DNA of 64,000 nucleotides from Tsuneonella troitsensis (GTDB taxonomy: Bacteria; Pseudomonadota; Alphaproteobacteria; Sphingomonadales; Sphingomonadaceae). The DNA is taken from assembly GCF_001441535.1 (NCBI RefSeq), contig NZ_LMAU01000006.1, positions 62,001-126,000 of the forward strand, in the 5' to 3' direction. Position 1 is the first letter of the stretch, and each line of letters opens with the position of its first letter. Below the pieces are notes generated by a model that was not told where the DNA came from, searched no databases, and saw only the letters and a program-made list of their open reading frames with translations. The position numbers and the translations under genes are program-made. Of the stretch, positions 52,412-60,803 are shown piece by piece.

Positions 52412-54340
52412 ATGGCCAAAGTTATCGGTATCGACCTCGGCACCACGAACTCGTGCGTCGCCGTAATGGACGGCGGCAAGCCCAAGGTTATCGAAAATTC
52501 CGAGGGCGCTCGCACCACGCCATCGATCGTCGCGTTCACCAAGGATGGCGAGCGACTGATCGGCCAGCCGGCCAAGCGCCAGGCAGTCACCAACGGCGAC
52601 AACACGATTTTCGCGGTGAAGCGCCTTATCGGCCGCCGCTTCGACGATCCGGTGACCAAGAAGGACACCGAGCTGGTCCCCTACACCATCGTCAAGGGCA
52701 AGAACGGCGACGCCTGGGTTCAGGCCGGCGGCGAGGACTATTCGCCCAGCCAGATCAGCGCGTTCATCCTCCAGAAGATGAAGGAAACCGCCGAGAGCTA
52801 TCTTGGCGAGACCGTCACCCAGGCGGTCCTCACCGTGCCCGCATACTTCAACGACGCGCAGCGCCAGGCGACCAAGGACGCCGGGCAGATCGCAGGTCTC
52901 GAAGTGCTCCGCATCATCAACGAGCCGACCGCGGCCGCGCTCGCCTATGGTCTCGAGAAGAACGACGGCAAGACGATCGCGGTCTATGACCTTGGCGGCG
53001 GCACCTTCGACGTGTCGATCCTCGAGATCGGCGACGGCGTGTTCGAGGTGAAGTCGACCAACGGCGATACGTTCCTGGGCGGCGAAGACTTCGACGCCGC
53101 GATCGTCGAGCACCTCGCGGACAAGTTCAAGTCGAAGGAGAACATGGATCTCCGCACCGACAAGCTCGCCCTGCAGCGGCTCAAGGAAGCGGCCGAGAAG
53201 GCCAAGATCGAGCTCTCGAGCGCGCAGACGACCGAGATCAACCTGCCCTTCATCACCGCGCGCATGGAAGGTGGCAGCACCACTCCGCTCCACCTCGTGG
53301 AAACGATCAGCCGTTCGGACCTCGAAAAGATGGTCGCCGGCCTGATCGAGCGCACCAAGGAGCCGATGAAGAAGGCGCTGGCCGATGCCGGCCTCAAGGC
53401 TTCCGAGATCGACGACGTCGTGCTCGTCGGCGGCATGACCCGCATGCCCCGCGTGCGCGAAGTCGTGAAGGAGTTCTTCGGCAAGGAACCGCACACCGGC
53501 GTGAACCCCGACGAGGTGGTTGCGATGGGTGCCGCGATCCAGGCGGGCGTGCTCCAGGGCGACGTCAAGGACGTGCTGCTGCTCGACGTGACCCCGCTTT
53601 CGCTGGGCATCGAGACGCTGGGCGGCATCATGACCAAGATGATCGACCGCAACACGACCATCCCGACCAAGAAGAGCCAGACCTACTCGACCGCCGAGGA
53701 CAACCAGCAGGCGGTGACGATCCGCGTGTTCCAGGGCGAGCGCGAGATGGCGCAGGACAACAAGCTGCTGGGCCAGTTCGATCTCGTCGGAATCCCTTCC
53801 GCGCCGCGCGGCGTGCCGCAGATCGAGGTCACGTTCGACATCGACGCGAACGGCATCGTCAACGTGTCCGCCAAGGACAAGGGCACCGGCAAGGAGCAGC
53901 AGATTCGCATCCAGGCCTCGGGCGGCCTCAGCGATTCGGACATCGATCAGATGGTCCGTGACGCTGAAAAGTTCGCCGAAGAGGACAAGAAGCGTCGTGC
54001 CGGCGCCGAAGCGCGCAACCAGGCCGACAGCCTGGTTCATGCGACCGAGAAGCAGCTTCAGGAGCACGGCGACAAGATCGACGCCGAACTCAAGGGCGAG
54101 GTCGAGACGGCACTGGCGGAAGCGAAGACCGCGCTCGAAGGCGATGATACCGACGCGATCACCGCGAAGGCGCAGGCGCTGACGGACGTCGCCATGAAGA
54201 TGGGCCAGGCCATCTACAGTCAGGAGCAGGCTTCGGCTTCCCCGGCTGGTGAAGACGCCGCCGCTTCGAGCGAGAGCAAGGCCGACGAGGACGTCGTCGA
54301 CGCCGAGTTCTCCGAAGTCGACGAAGACGCCAAGGGCTGA
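52412..54340 (+). CDS. dnaK: Hsp70 chaperone DnaK
   Basis: The 642-residue Hsp70 starts [20 protein letters not shown]. The ATPase domain includes [37 protein letters not shown] and [20 protein letters not shown]. The interdomain linker is [19 protein letters not shown]. The substrate domain follows, and the tail ends in acidic [14 protein letters not shown]. It is preceded by an RpoH promoter and followed by dnaJ after 73 nt. Confidence 0.98.
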   Translation: MAKVIGIDLGTTNSCVAVMDGGKPKVIENSEGARTTPSIVAFTKDGERLIGQPAKRQAVTNGDNTIFAVKRLIGRRFDDPVTKKDTELVPYTIVKGKNGDAWVQAGGEDYSPSQISAFILQKMKETAESYLGETVTQAVLTVPAYFNDAQRQATKDAGQIAGLEVLRIINEPTAAALAYGLEKNDGKTIAVYDLGGGTFDVSILEIGDGVFEVKSTNGDTFLGGEDFDAAIVEHLADKFKSKENMDLRTDKLALQRLKEAAEKAKIELSSAQTTEINLPFITARMEGGSTTPLHLVETISRSDLEKMVAGLIERTKEPMKKALADAGLKASEIDDVVLVGGMTRMPRVREVVKEFFGKEPHTGVNPDEVVAMGAAIQAGVLQGDVKDVLLLDVTPLSLGIETLGGIMTKMIDRNTTIPTKKSQTYSTAEDNQQAVTIRVFQGEREMAQDNKLLGQFDLVGIPSAPRGVPQIEVTFDIDANGIVNVSAKDKGTGKEQQIRIQASGGLSDSDIDQMVRDAEKFAEEDKKRRAGAEARNQADSLVHATEKQLQEHGDKIDAELKGEVETALAEAKTALEGDDTDAITAKAQALTDVAMKMGQAIYSQEQASASPAGEDAAASSESKADEDVVDAEFSEVDEDAKG

Positions 54341-54361
54341 TCAGCCACATGGAAACACAGT

Positions 54362-54392
54362 CCGCCACCGGTGCACACCGCGCCGGTGGCGG
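54362..54392 (+). terminator. Hairpin between dnaK and dnaJ
   Basis: CCGCCACCGG and CCGGTGGCGG form a perfect stem with an 11-nt loop, between the dnaK stop and dnaJ start, with TTT shortly after. It may attenuate dnaJ relative to dnaK or stabilise the dnaK message. Confidence 0.6.
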
Positions 54393-54413
54393 CTGAGTTT
54401 GGGGCCGGGGTAA

Positions 54414-55535
54414 ATGTCAGCCACCGAAATCGATTTCTACGAAGTTCTCGGCGTGTCCCGCACAGCGGACGACGCGGCGATCAAGGCCGCCTATCGCAAG
54501 CTCGCGATGCAGTTCCATCCCGACCGGAATGGCGGCTGCAAGGAGAACGAGGACAAGTTCAAGGCGGTTTCGGCTGCCTACGAGTGCCTCAAGGACCCGC
54601 AGAAGCGTGCGGCCTACGACCGCTATGGCCATGCCGCCTTCAACGGCGGGATGGGTGGGGGCGGCCATCCGGGGGCCGACTTCGGCGACATCGGCGATAT
54701 CTTCGAAACGATCTTCGGCAGCGCCTTCGGAGGCGGTGGCGCCCGTCAGCAACCTCGACGCGGTGCGGACTTGCGCTACGACATGGAAATCACCCTCGAC
54801 GAGGCGTTCCACGGCAAGACGCGCGAGATCGAGATCGAGGTCAGCCAGACTTGCGGCACGTGCGAGGGATCGGGCGCCAAGCCCGGAACCTCTGCACGGC
54901 GCTGCAATCTGTGTTCGGGCATGGGCAAAGTCCGCGCCAAGCAGGGCTTCTTCGTGGTCGAACGCGCGTGTCCCAACTGTCACGGGCGCGGCGAAGTGAT
55001 CGAAACCCCGTGCCGCGATTGCGGCGGCGAGGGCCGCATCGACAAGCCGCAGGCACTGGAGGTCGAAATCCCGCCGGGGGTCGATACTGGCACGCGCATC
55101 CGACTTTCGGGCAAAGGTGAGGCGGGCCCGCGCGGCGCGCCTCCGGGCGACCTGTACATATTTGTCCACGTGCGACCGCACGGCGTGTTCCAGCGCGAAG
55201 GAACGACGCTGCTGACGCGTATCCCGATCAGTTTCACCACCGCGGCGTTGGGCGACAGCATCGACATCCCCGACCTTGGCGGCGACCATCACACGGTCAC
55301 CATTCCGGCAGGCATTCAGAGCGGCAAGCAGTTGCGCGTGCGCGGGGCGGGTATGCCCGTCCTCCAGGGGCGCGGTCGCGGCGACCTTGTGGTCGAGATC
55401 GTGGTCGAGACCCCGACGAAGCTCACCAAGGCGCAGCGCGAGATACTGGAGCAATTCCGTGCCACCGAAACCGGTGACGAGTGCCCGGAGAGCCGCGGTT
55501 TCCTCGATCGTCTGAAGGAAGCATTCGGCGGGTGA
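54414..55535 (+). CDS. dnaJ: Co-chaperone DnaJ
   Basis: The 373-residue Hsp40 has the J domain (YEVLGVSRTADDAAIKAAYR, HPD in MQFHPDRNGG), a Gly/Phe region, and the zinc-binding cysteine repeats CGTCEGSG, CNLCSGMG, CPNCHGRG and CRDCGGEG (all four CxxCxGxG). The C-terminal substrate barrels follow. The stop overlaps the GTG start of the tyrosine-phosphatase gene by 4 nt. Confidence 0.97.
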   Translation: MSATEIDFYEVLGVSRTADDAAIKAAYRKLAMQFHPDRNGGCKENEDKFKAVSAAYECLKDPQKRAAYDRYGHAAFNGGMGGGGHPGADFGDIGDIFETIFGSAFGGGGARQQPRRGADLRYDMEITLDEAFHGKTREIEIEVSQTCGTCEGSGAKPGTSARRCNLCSGMGKVRAKQGFFVVERACPNCHGRGEVIETPCRDCGGEGRIDKPQALEVEIPPGVDTGTRIRLSGKGEAGPRGAPPGDLYIFVHVRPHGVFQREGTTLLTRIPISFTTAALGDSIDIPDLGGDHHTVTIPAGIQSGKQLRVRGAGMPVLQGRGRGDLVVEIVVETPTKLTKAQREILEQFRATETGDECPESRGFLDRLKEAFGG

Positions 55536-56005
55536 GCGCCAATCGGCCCGCCGTATTGTTCGTGTGTCTCGGCAACATTTGCCGATCCCCGCTCGCCGAG
55601 GCGGCTTTCCGGCTCGAAGCTGAACGCGTTGGCCTCGATGTCGAGATCGATTCCGCCGGAACCGCGAACTGGCACGTCGGCAAGGCACCCGATCCACGTT
55701 CGATTGCTGTAGCGCGCGAGGCCGGCATCGACATTGCGCACTTCACTGCGCGACAGGTCGTCCAGGATGACTTCCGCCGGTTCGATCACATCTTCGCGCT
55801 CGACAGGAAAAACCTTGCGGACCTCATGGCGATGATGCCCCCGGATTCTACCGCGCAGGTGTCGCTTCTGCTCGAAACGATCCCGGATCGGAAGAGCGAC
55901 GACGTGGACGATCCCTACTACGGAAGCGCGGATGCGTTCGCCTTCACATGGACCCATGTTTCGCAGGCCGCCCGGTTGCTGGTCGAGAGGCTCGCCCGCA
56001 GTTGA
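55532..56005 (+). CDS. Low-molecular-weight protein tyrosine phosphatase
   Basis: The 157-residue phosphatase starts with GTG overlapping dnaJ. The P-loop CxxxxxRS is VLFVCLGNICRSPLAEAAF (Cys about 12, Arg 18). The general acid Asp is in DVDDPYYGSADAF. It dephosphorylates tyrosine in proteins, often exopolysaccharide kinases or arginine-phosphate in some bacteria. Its stop directly abuts the stop of the patatin-like gene. Confidence 0.92.
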   Translation: MSANRPAVLFVCLGNICRSPLAEAAFRLEAERVGLDVEIDSAGTANWHVGKAPDPRSIAVAREAGIDIAHFTARQVVQDDFRRFDHIFALDRKNLADLMAMMPPDSTAQVSLLLETIPDRKSDDVDDPYYGSADAFAFTWTHVSQAARLLVERLARS

Positions 56006-58324
56006 TCAATCCGCCGGCATGCGCTCCTCGATCTCCGCCCGCACGCGCTCCAGCAGGCCGTGGTTTGCTTTCAACCTTTCCTGCTCCTCATCCAGGATCG
56101 CCAGGAAAGCGCGGCGCTTGAAATCGGCTTTTTCCGTTTCCGAGAAATCGTCCACGGTCGATGTCACCAGATCGATCATACGTTCCGCGCCGTGCAGCCG
56201 GCCCCAAAGATAGTCGTTTTCGCGGTATGCCCGGCTGAAGAAAGCGCCGAAATTGAAGAACTCGGTCCCTCGCAAGGTCGCGCGGGTGCCGCCTGCACGG
56301 ATCGATCGCGCGTCTTCCGGGCTGATCCGATCTACCTTCACCGCGTCGAATTCGGTCAGTCCCTCGTTCTGCAACAGCGGCAGGGTGGCGACATCGTAGA
56401 ACGGAAAGCCGAGGTATCCGAGAAGGACCTTGCGGCGCAGTTCCTTCGGCATCGCTTCAAGCGCCGCAGCGAGCATTTGCTCGGCCTGCCGGTCCACTTC
56501 AGCAAGGTCGCGCAACTGCGCCAGCTCGTCTAGGACCCGCCCGGGATCGATCATCACCTGCTCGGCAACTTCGGTGAAACCTTCACCGAGGCTGTCCACG
56601 CTCTCGCGAGCGAAATAGAGCGCGAGGATCCGGTAGATCGCCTCCCGCGCGGCTTCGAGGTCGGTGTCTGGGATCGCAGGATCGGCCTCCCAGTCGCGCG
56701 ACAACCGCCGTGCAATCAAGCGCAATCGGCGTATGCGAAAGGCGAGATCGTGCGCGCGCAGGAATTCGATTGCCGCATCGCTGGCGCCGCCGCCCGTATC
56801 GATCAGCGAACCAAGACCCCGCGCGTCGAGCTCCTGTCGCAACCGGTTCGCGATCGCGTCGGGTTCGGGCAGCTTGAGGGCCGGCGCGGCATCGAGAACC
56901 AGTTGCGCCAGTGTTTCGATGATCCCGGCGACCTTGGCCTGGGCATAGGGATGGAAGGTGTAGCTCGCGCGCTCGGCCGCCGCGTTCTGCGCCTTGTTGC
57001 GCCAGTTCGCGAGCCGCTTGGGCGTCGGCTTGTCGAGGAACAGGGTCATCCCGAACAATCGTTCGACCGTTTCCTCGACCTGCGGGCGCAAGGCGCCGAC
57101 GATGCGGGTGAGTTTCAGCGCCTCTCGCGATTGCCGTTCGAGCGCATCCAGGTTGTCGCGGATGGGCTGCTCGCGCGGGATGGCCGATATGGAGCCAACG
57201 ATGGCGCTGAAGAACCCGACCGGCTTGTCGTGCCGCTCACCTCCCGTTCCAAAGCGATCCGGCGTGGGGTCGATATAGACGAACCGGCGATCCACCTCGC
57301 GCTGCGCCGGTCGCGATGGCAGCGCGGCACGCGCACCGGCGAAGGGTGCGTTGATGAGAACCGACCCGTCGATCAGCGAGGCGTGCTCCTCGTTACCCTG
57401 GCGCACGTGCACCGGCATGATCCGCTCGAGAAAGCGGCGGCGACCCACCCAGTCCCGCCCCCGCTCGGCGGCCAAGGCGTCGATTTCCGCTAACCGCATC
57501 GGCGGAAACGCGCCGGGAAAGCTGGCAGTCGCACGGCAGGCGAAAACCAGTTCGAGCGGATCCGCGATGCTCTGCCCGCCTTCCACCGGCACCGACGCGC
57601 GGAACGCGATGGGTAGCCGGTGTTCGCTCTCCTCGACGACGGGAGGACTGTTGAGCCGCAGCATCGACAGGTGGCCCCGGAAGTCGGTCGCGGTGACGAG
57701 AAGGTCGATCGGATGACCTGCTGGCAGAAGCGGCGCTTCGTGAGCGCCGTGCTGCATGGCCATGAACCCGTTGTGGAGCAGTGCGGAAAAGCCGAGGCCC
57801 GAGAAGGGCGGTTCGAACCAGCGACCACGGATCAGATGTGAAACCTTGCGCCGCACTTCGGACCGGGTCTCCGGGGCAACACTTTCGCTTACCGCGTTGC
57901 CGGGGCGCCGTAGCAGCCACCAAACGAGGGGCATGGCCCAGAGCTTGGCCGCGCGCGACCAGGGTCGGGCCTTCGGATCGAGCAGGCGGTCGACGTCGGC
58001 AGTTTCGAGCCATAGCTCGGTCAATGGCTCGAGGCTGGCCCCCGAATGAATCGCCTGGGCGAGGAACACGGCGTTGATCCCGCCCGCGCTTGCCCCCGTG
58101 ACGATGTCTGGCAACACCCTCAGGCGCAGGCCGTGATGGTCGCGTATCCGGCCAAGAAGTGCGCGGTATACCGCTCGCACGCCTTCGGGCGAAGGTTCAC
58201 CCGAAAGGTGGTCCCGGCTGGCTCGCGCCACGTGCCACAATTCCTTCGTGACGCCGTGCATGTAGACCGCAAGGCTCACTCCGCCGTAGCAGACGAGTGC
58301 GATCCTGAGTTCCTTCTGACGCAT
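56006..58324 (-). CDS. Patatin-like phospholipase, large form (TIGR03607-like)
   Basis: The 772-residue protein starts MRQKELRIALVCYGGVSLAV, the patatin oxyanion loop. The nucleophile is Ser79 in DIVTGASAGGINAVFLAQ (GxSxG) and the catalytic Asp is in SLIDGSVLINAPF (about 330). The remaining half (about 350-772) is largely alpha-helical and unassigned. ATG at 58324 is favoured because the upstream ATG at 58390 would leave almost no space to radA. Membrane-lipid acyl hydrolysis is the family activity; its target is unknown. Confidence 0.88.
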   Translation of the reverse strand: MRQKELRIALVCYGGVSLAVYMHGVTKELWHVARASRDHLSGEPSPEGVRAVYRALLGRIRDHHGLRLRVLPDIVTGASAGGINAVFLAQAIHSGASLEPLTELWLETADVDRLLDPKARPWSRAAKLWAMPLVWWLLRRPGNAVSESVAPETRSEVRRKVSHLIRGRWFEPPFSGLGFSALLHNGFMAMQHGAHEAPLLPAGHPIDLLVTATDFRGHLSMLRLNSPPVVEESEHRLPIAFRASVPVEGGQSIADPLELVFACRATASFPGAFPPMRLAEIDALAAERGRDWVGRRRFLERIMPVHVRQGNEEHASLIDGSVLINAPFAGARAALPSRPAQREVDRRFVYIDPTPDRFGTGGERHDKPVGFFSAIVGSISAIPREQPIRDNLDALERQSREALKLTRIVGALRPQVEETVERLFGMTLFLDKPTPKRLANWRNKAQNAAAERASYTFHPYAQAKVAGIIETLAQLVLDAAPALKLPEPDAIANRLRQELDARGLGSLIDTGGGASDAAIEFLRAHDLAFRIRRLRLIARRLSRDWEADPAIPDTDLEAAREAIYRILALYFARESVDSLGEGFTEVAEQVMIDPGRVLDELAQLRDLAEVDRQAEQMLAAALEAMPKELRRKVLLGYLGFPFYDVATLPLLQNEGLTEFDAVKVDRISPEDARSIRAGGTRATLRGTEFFNFGAFFSRAYRENDYLWGRLHGAERMIDLVTSTVDDFSETEKADFKRRAFLAILDEEQERLKANHGLLERVRAEIEERMPAD

Positions 58325-58395
58325 CGGCGTATCTGTGACCCGCAATGCGAGCGAAGGCAATTGCGTTCCACCAATGTTCCGGTTAGCCACGCCGC

Positions 58396-59763
58396 ATGGC
58401 CAAGACCAAGCGCCGCTACGTATGCCAGAATTGCGGCTCGGTCAGCACGCGCTGGCAGGGCCAGTGTCCCGATTGCTCGGAGTGGAACACGCTGGTCGAG
58501 GATGCGCCGGCGACCGTGTTCTCGATGAAGCACGATCTTTCCAGCGGAGGCAGGGCGATCGCGTTCGAGGCGCTCGATGCGCCGAGCGAGCCGCTTGTGC
58601 GCCTCCCTACCGGTTTGGCGGAGTTCGACCGAGCGCTGGGCGGGGGACTGGTGCCGGGATCGGCGATCCTGATGGGCGGCGAACCGGGCATCGGCAAGTC
58701 CACCTTGCTGCTGCAAAGCGCCGGCGCGGTCGCGAAGCGCGGCCTGTCGGTCGTATATCTTAGCGGGGAAGAGGCGGCGGGACAGGTGCGGATGCGCGCG
58801 GGCCGGCTGGGCCTGGCAGACGCGCCGATCAAGCTGGCGAGCGCGACGAGCGTTCGCGACCTGCTCACGACGCTGGGCACGATGGACCCTCCGTCGCTGC
58901 TTATCGTCGATTCGATCCAGACGATGCACTCCGACACGATCGAGGGCGCGCCGGGCACGGTCAGCCAAGTGCGCGGCTGTGCGTTCGAATTGATCCGCTA
59001 TGCCAAGGAGAACGGCGTCGCGCTCGTTTTGGTCGGCCATGTCACCAAGGACGGCAGCATCGCGGGCCCGCGCGTACTGGAACACATGGTCGACGTGGTC
59101 ATGAGTTTCGAAGGCGAGCGTAGCCACCAATACCGGATCCTGCGCGCATTGAAGAATCGCTTCGGCGCCGTCGACGAGATCGGCGTGTTCGCGATGGCCG
59201 GCGCGGGACTGGAGGAGGTCGGAAATCCTTCGCTGCTGTTCCTGTCGGGCCGCGAGGAACCGCTGGCGGGTAGCGCGGTGTTTCCTGCACTCGAAGGCAC
59301 CCGCCCGGTTCTGGTTGAGATTCAGGCGCTTATCGTAAGACTGCAATCGGGCGCGACCCCGCGCAGAGCGGTTGTCGGTTGGGACAGCGGACGGCTCGCC
59401 ATGTTGCTGGCGGTGCTCGAATCGCGCTGCGGCCTGAATTTTTCGTCGGCAGAGGTCTATCTCAACGTTGCCGGAGGCTACCGCCTGTCCGATCCTGCAG
59501 CCGACGTGGCCGTGGCAGCCGCGCTGGTATCCGCGCTGGCGGACAAGCCCTTGCCGACGCACGCGGTCTGGTTCGGCGAGGTGTCTCTGGCAGGAGAAAT
59601 CCGGCCGGTCTCCCACTCCGGACTGCGCCTTCGCGAGGCTGCAAAGCTGGGTTTCGGCATCGGTCACGGTCCGACCGAGGCCGATGCGAATTCATCCGGA
59701 CTTAACTATCGCGGCCTAAGCCGACTGGCCAATCTCGTTGACCGGGTAATGGCAACGGCATAG
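58396..59763 (+). CDS. radA: DNA repair protein RadA (Sms)
   Basis: The 455-residue RecA-like branch-migration protein begins with a zinc finger (YVCQNCGSVSTRWQGQCPDC). Walker A is GGEPGIGKSTLLLQSAGAV (about 95). The RadA-specific KNRFG motif occurs in LKNRFGAVDEIGVFAM. A Lon-like C-terminal domain follows (SRLANLVDRVMATA near the end). It runs divergently from the patatin gene. Confidence 0.96.
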   Translation: MAKTKRRYVCQNCGSVSTRWQGQCPDCSEWNTLVEDAPATVFSMKHDLSSGGRAIAFEALDAPSEPLVRLPTGLAEFDRALGGGLVPGSAILMGGEPGIGKSTLLLQSAGAVAKRGLSVVYLSGEEAAGQVRMRAGRLGLADAPIKLASATSVRDLLTTLGTMDPPSLLIVDSIQTMHSDTIEGAPGTVSQVRGCAFELIRYAKENGVALVLVGHVTKDGSIAGPRVLEHMVDVVMSFEGERSHQYRILRALKNRFGAVDEIGVFAMAGAGLEEVGNPSLLFLSGREEPLAGSAVFPALEGTRPVLVEIQALIVRLQSGATPRRAVVGWDSGRLAMLLAVLESRCGLNFSSAEVYLNVAGGYRLSDPAADVAVAAALVSALADKPLPTHAVWFGEVSLAGEIRPVSHSGLRLREAAKLGFGIGHGPTEADANSSGLNYRGLSRLANLVDRVMATA

Positions 59764-59780
59764 GGATCGCCGCGATCGCA

Positions 59781-60314
59781 ATGACGGGTTTTGACTTAAT
59801 AGTTCTGCTGGTCGTCGGAGTGGCGGCGATAGGCGGCTTCTTGCGCGGTTTCGTGCAGGAAATCCTGTCGCTCCTGGCATGGGCCCTGGCTCTGTGCGCA
59901 ATCTATACGTTGCATACGCCGCTGTACGAGTGGTTCCTGCCCAAGGTCGGCAATTCCACTGTCGCGGCCACGACCGCCTTCGCCATGCTCCTGCTCATCC
60001 CCTATGCGGGCATGAAACTCATCTCGGGCCGGATGGGCGAAAGCACGCGCACCTCGCTGCTCGGCCCGATCGACCGCGTACTCGGCTTCGGATTCGGCGC
60101 GATCAAGGGCGCCATCGTGGTGACCTGTGCCTTTGCGCTGCTGGTGCTGGGCTACGATGCGGCGTGGGGAATCGCTGGACGGCCGGACTGGATCAAGCAG
60201 GCGCGTACTTATGCGATAGTCAACGCAAGTGCCGACGCCTTGGTCGAACTCATTCGGGATCGCGATGCGGCACGTGAGCGCGAGGCTGGCCGAGTTTCCG
60301 CGATCGATCGATGA
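59781..60314 (+). CDS. CvpA-family membrane protein
   Basis: The 177-residue protein has about four membrane segments (FDLIVLLVVGVAAIGGFLRG, EILSLLAWALALCAIYTLH, and two more) and the CvpA phrase GFVQEILSLLAW. The family is linked to colicin V production and membrane-stress tolerance. It lies 17 nt after radA and overlaps the next gene by 4 nt. Confidence 0.86.
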   Translation: MTGFDLIVLLVVGVAAIGGFLRGFVQEILSLLAWALALCAIYTLHTPLYEWFLPKVGNSTVAATTAFAMLLLIPYAGMKLISGRMGESTRTSLLGPIDRVLGFGFGAIKGAIVVTCAFALLVLGYDAAWGIAGRPDWIKQARTYAIVNASADALVELIRDRDAAREREAGRVSAIDR

Positions 60315-60766
60315 CCGAACGGGCCGCCGATCCCCGTGGCGGTGCAGTTCTCTACACTCCCGAACTTCTCTCGATGGCGGTTTCGTTGGGACGAATCCCT
60401 TTCGATCTCGCCATGCCGCTGAGCGGCGAGGCACGGTCGCGCACGTGCGGCAGCACGGTGCGGCTTTCGTGCCGCGTGAACAACGGGGGGCAGATCGAGG
60501 ATCTGGGCGTCCGGGTCGCGGCCTGTGCCGTGGGGCAGGCGGCAACAGCACTGTTCGCGAAGAGCGCAATCGGCCGAAATTCCGGCGAAATTGCTGTTGC
60601 TCGCGATGAAATCCAGTCCTGGCTCGTTTCCGGCGAGACCCCTCCCGATTGGCCCGGGCTAGAGGCGCTCGAATCCGCGCGTGCCTACCCTGCGCGACAT
60701 GGAGCGATTCTGCTGGCGTGGGATGCTGCGCTGGACGCGCTTTCCAAGGCGGAGGCGCGCGGCTAG
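60311..60766 (+). CDS. IscU/NifU-like iron-sulfur scaffold protein
   Basis: The 151-residue protein matches the IscU fold over most of its length. Two of the three cluster cysteines are evident (SRTCGSTVRLSCRV and VRVAACAVGQAATALFAKSA), but the third (HC in IscU) reads RHGAILLAWDAALDAL here, with Gly in place of Cys. Related alphaproteobacterial proteins seem to share this change. It may transfer rather than assemble clusters. It overlaps cvpA by 4 nt. Confidence 0.85.
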   Translation: MTERAADPRGGAVLYTPELLSMAVSLGRIPFDLAMPLSGEARSRTCGSTVRLSCRVNNGGQIEDLGVRVAACAVGQAATALFAKSAIGRNSGEIAVARDEIQSWLVSGETPPDWPGLEALESARAYPARHGAILLAWDAALDALSKAEARG

Positions 60767-60803
60767 AGGCGAACCTGAGGATCGAAGGGGACCTGCCACC
60801 GCC

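Noticed and set aside
52310-54067. Open frame of about 585 codons antisense to dnaK
   Set aside because: Shadow of dnaK; no ribosome binding site or recognisable protein features.
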